From JAEYLA01 sp035561315 (GTDB taxonomy: Bacteria; Bacillota; Clostridia; Christensenellales; CAG-138): a stretch of DNA of 7,052 nucleotides. The notes below the pieces were generated by a model. The model saw only the letters and a list, made by a program, of their open reading frames with translations. It had not been told where the DNA came from and searched no databases. The translations under genes and the position numbers were made by a program. Positions 6,304 to 7,052 of the stretch are shown piece by piece; positions within the stretch are counted from its first letter, which is position 1, and the number at the start of each line of letters is the position of its first letter. The stretch covers positions 1-7,052 of the forward strand of contig DATMXR010000248.1 of the NCBI GenBank assembly GCA_035561315.1, written 5' to 3'.

Positions 6304-6350
6304 TATCACACGCCGCCGCCATTTGAATAGTTTATCACACCGCCCGCCGC
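6304..6350. repeat. Imperfect direct repeat in and after the ftsH promoter
   Basis: On the plus strand TATCACACGCCGCCGCC (6304-6320) recurs as TATCACACCGCCCGCCGC (6333-6350), with period 29. The 8-base core TATCACAC is identical and the GC-rich part differs by small indels. One copy covers the promoter spacer and the end of the -10 box. The other lies just after the expected transcription start. This could be a pair of operator sites or a local duplication. Confidence 0.5.
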
Positions 6351-6357
6351 TGTTCAA
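6329..6357 (-). promoter_or_regulatory. Sigma-A promoter for ftsH
   Basis: On the minus strand -35 TTGAAC (6352-6357), a 17-bp spacer and -10 TAAACT (6329-6334), with TGA before the -10 as an extended element. Transcription should begin near 6322, giving a leader of about 80 nt. No hairpin with a T run is seen between hpt and this promoter, so ftsH may also be reached by transcripts from hpt. Confidence 0.8.
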
Positions 6358-6475
6358 TCAGGCGCGGGCCCAAAAGGAAGCGAAAATGCGGCAAGCCTGT
6401 GAAATTACGTTGCGCCCGAAGCCCCCCGGGAAGAGCCTCGTCAAAATGCCGGACGCCGCCTGAAGCGTTAAAGCC

Positions 6476-7027
6476 CTACTTCGTATAAACCTCGGGCTTC
6501 AAAACGCCGACATAGGGCAGGTGCCTGTACCGGCCGATGTAATCGAGCCCGAACCCGACCACAAACTTGTTGGGGATGATGAACCCGCAGTAATCCGGCG
6601 TGATGTCGCACTCCCTGCGCTCGGGCTTATCCAGCAGGCAGACAAGGCGCATGCTGGCGGGATTGCGGGATTCCAGCAGGTTCGTCAGGTAATTGAGCGT
6701 CAGGCCGCTGTCCATAATATCCTCCACGATCAGGACGTGCTTGCCGGTGATGCTCATATCCGTATCCTTCGCGATGCGGACGATGCCGGAAGTCTTTTCG
6801 CCGTCCCCGTAGCTGGAAATGGACATGAAATCCATCTGGCACTGTATGGCAAGGTTGCGCGCAAGGTCCGAAAAGAACATGATGGCGCCCTTGAGAATGC
6901 ACAAAAGGACAACTTCCTTGCCCGCGTAATCCTTGGAGATCTCGGCGGCCAACTCCCGGACGCGCTTCTGGATCACGTCGTTCTCGAGTAAAATCTCCGC
7001 CATATCCTCCCGAAACTGCGCACACAT
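6476..7027 (-). CDS. hpt: Hypoxanthine(-guanine) phosphoribosyltransferase
   Basis: Salvages hypoxanthine, and usually guanine, to IMP or GMP using PRPP, in the cytoplasm. The 183-residue protein shows the type I phosphoribosyltransferase pattern: ILKGA (44-48), the flexible-loop SSYGDG (71-76), the PRPP-binding motif VEDIMDSGLT (101-110) with catalytic Asp106, the purine-loop region LLDKPERR (131-138) and the C-terminal FVVGFGLDY (155-163) followed by RHLPYVGVLKPEVY. The ATG at 7027 is chosen because AGGAGGG (7036-7042) stands eight bases upstream. An in-frame TTG at 7033 is too close to that site, and the inner ATG at 7003 (MAEILL) has a purine run only two bases away. Homologues often begin near that MAEIL, so a slightly shorter protein remains possible. 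It precedes ftsH, as in Bacillus, and uses the product of prs encoded in the same window. Confidence 0.96.
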   Translation of the reverse strand: MCAQFREDMAEILLENDVIQKRVRELAAEISKDYAGKEVVLLCILKGAIMFFSDLARNLAIQCQMDFMSISSYGDGEKTSGIVRIAKDTDMSITGKHVLIVEDIMDSGLTLNYLTNLLESRNPASMRLVCLLDKPERRECDITPDYCGFIIPNKFVVGFGLDYIGRYRHLPYVGVLKPEVYTK

Positions 7028-7035
7028 AAACAATA

Positions 7036-7042
7036 CCCTCCT
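7036..7042 (-). promoter_or_regulatory. Ribosome binding site deciding the hpt start
   Basis: AGGAGGG on the minus strand, eight bases before the ATG at 7027 and only two before the in-frame TTG at 7033, favours the ATG. It directly follows the tandem stop triplets TAATAG, which may end an upstream gene outside the window. Confidence 0.75.
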
Positions 7043-7052
7043 ATTATGTAAC

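Noticed and set aside
6358..6475. A terminator between hpt and the ftsH promoter
   Set aside because: GC-rich stretches such as CCCGGGGGGCTTCGGG can form a short stem but are not followed by a T run, so I do not call a terminator.
1..7052. Mobile elements, CRISPR, tRNA or rRNA genes, toxin-antitoxin or defence genes
   Set aside because: I looked on both strands and saw no repeat-spacer arrays, transposase motifs, cloverleaf candidates or defence domains; base composition and codon style are even across the window.

Overview
All seven recognisable genes lie on the minus strand, so the window reads from right to left. It looks like a chromosomal housekeeping segment of a moderately GC-rich member of the Bacillota, probably class Clostridia. 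The signs are purine-rich AGGAGG-type ribosome binding sites, sigma-A-like promoters, Rho-independent terminators with short T runs, the hpt-ftsH gene pair, and protein sequences closest in style to Firmicute families. The taxonomic call is inference; no rRNA or other marker gene is present.

Layout in transcription order. (1) 7027-6476 encodes hypoxanthine phosphoribosyltransferase (hpt). (2) 6243-4279 encodes the membrane AAA+ zinc protease FtsH, with its own promoter in the 232-bp gap after hpt and a strong hairpin terminator behind it. (3) 4172-3783 encodes a hotdog-fold thioesterase of the fluoroacetyl-CoA thioesterase (FlK) type. It overlaps by 4 bases (ATGA) the next gene. (4) 3786-2941 encodes a PHP-domain metal-dependent phosphoesterase of the RnmM (YciV/TrpH) type. 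(5) 2772-1753 encodes a divergent ribose-phosphate pyrophosphokinase (prs), with an excellent promoter in front and a strong terminator behind. (6) 1558-716 encodes a pirin-family cupin protein that probably starts at a TTG codon, followed by a terminator. (7) 438-1 is the N-terminal third of pyrimidine-nucleoside phosphorylase (pdp), which runs off the left edge and has its own promoter and a leader of about 100 nt.

Shared theme. Prs makes PRPP, Hpt spends PRPP on purine salvage, and Pdp releases ribose-1-phosphate or deoxyribose-1-phosphate from pyrimidine nucleosides. The PHP protein belongs to a family with members acting on nucleotides or RNA ends. The region is therefore loosely a nucleotide and ribose-phosphate salvage neighbourhood, but terminators and separate promoters split it into several transcription units.

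I see no mobile element, CRISPR array, tRNA, rRNA or defence system, and no convincing new multi-gene system. The more interesting points are smaller. They are the FlK-like thioesterase coupled to a PHP phosphoesterase, the terminator abutting that pair's ribosome binding site, altered active-site loops in Prs, a near-duplicated promoter spacer in front of ftsH, and compact fold candidates in the pirin and pdp leaders. No gap between genes exceeds 300 bases.
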